From Phaeophleospora eucalypticola (lineage: Eukaryota; Ascomycota; Dothideomycetes; Mycosphaerellales; Mycosphaerellaceae): 64,000 nucleotides of DNA. This document shows, piece after piece, positions 63,619 through 64,000 of this stretch. Positions within the stretch are counted from its first letter, which is position 1; the number at the start of each line of letters is the position of its first letter. The DNA lies in assembly GCA_022814565.1 (NCBI GenBank), contig JAKLNG010000002.1, positions 186,001 to 250,000 on the forward strand. Direction: 5' to 3'. Below the pieces are notes generated by a model. That model made no database searches. It was not told where the DNA came from and worked only from the letters and a program-made list of their open reading frames with translations. Both the position numbers and the translations under genes were made by a program.

Positions 63619-64000
63619 GTCTTCAACAACCGAAGCGTACTGTCGCCCGCTCTCTCGCGTCGCGGGGCTGCAGCTGATGCGCCGGGTGTGGCAGAGCAGG
63701 TGTGCTCAAGCGAACGGAATCACTCTTCGAGAGGTTATGAATTCTGACGAGCGTAGGAGGTCGGTAGGCGCTCGTGCTCAGCTCGAGGGTGGGCGGAGAG
63801 AGGTCGCTGGTGATCGACACACAATCAGCGGGGCTGTCACCAGACAGAAAGCAACAGCGCGTGCAGGGCGAATGCAACCGCCTGACAGCACGAAGCAGAG
63901 CTGGACGTGTGGTCGCGACCCAGGGTGGACAGGTGAACCTCAGGTGTTTGATGCGTTGCAGCGCTGTGAAGAGGGTGTCATCGCCGTCGCAGGATGGCAC
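63619..64000. other. Leader/promoter of the F-box/LRR gene; window edge
   Basis: 382 nt upstream of the F-box/LRR start. An open minus-strand frame runs to the window edge but is in a different frame from the gene and has no motifs, so I treat it as non-coding. Confidence 0.45.

Noticed and set aside
63623..64000. 125-codon minus-strand open frame reaching the window edge
   Set aside because: Lies just upstream of the F-box/LRR start in a different frame, with no acceptor that would join it; more likely leader or promoter.

Overview
This 64 kb window is chromosomal DNA of a filamentous ascomycete, most likely a dothideomycete. The evidence is short spliceosomal introns (about 50-110 nt, GT(A/G)AGT-type donors, CTAAC/CTGAC-like branch points, YAG acceptors), about 52-55% GC, single-gene promoters of 0.3-1.7 kb, and gene content typical of Pezizomycotina. 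I see about 24 protein-coding genes, one intron-containing tRNA, and no transposons, rRNA, CRISPR or prokaryotic-type operons. Most genes are on the minus strand. Exon coordinates come from reading splice sites by eye and are given in each entry. Candidate protein starts were checked to be real ATGs except where stated.

Region 0-20 kb is metabolic and accessory in flavour. It holds a secreted six-hairpin glycosidase with an N-terminal Cys-rich carbohydrate-binding module, a membrane protein with a long charged helix, a DUF1772-type membrane protein, a four-to-five-TM membrane protein, a small alpha/beta hydrolase that appears to have lost its nucleophile serine, a DUF2264 protein, a WD40 protein (possibly a NEDD1/GCP-WD-like spindle factor), and an MFS sugar transporter with clustered CreA-like sites upstream. 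Then come a metaxin/Sam37-type mitochondrial import subunit (18,994-20,262) and a divergent GT31-like Golgi glycosyltransferase.

Region 22-36 kb holds an F-box protein, a single-pass membrane protein with PY motifs, an atypical thioredoxin (WCSQC) with tandem Yap1-type sites in its promoter, a short F-box-like protein, and three same-strand hydrolases: a LovD/EstB-like beta-lactamase-fold enzyme, a membrane-anchored histidine acid phosphatase and an alpha/beta hydrolase. A tRNA-Arg(ACG) with a 51-nt structured intron follows.

Region 37-49 kb has an acidic-tailed protein of unknown function, a C2H2 zinc-finger regulator, and behind that regulator a 6.2 kb stretch with no convincing gene, then a monocarboxylate-type MFS transporter.

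Region 49-64 kb is a block of core cellular regulators: the FACT subunit Pob3 (start codon apparently split by an intron), a PAS-domain protein kinase, a Hos4-like ankyrin protein and an F-box/LRR protein ending in a CaaX box. I found no single new multi-gene system. The interesting signals are individual gene features, listed under findings.
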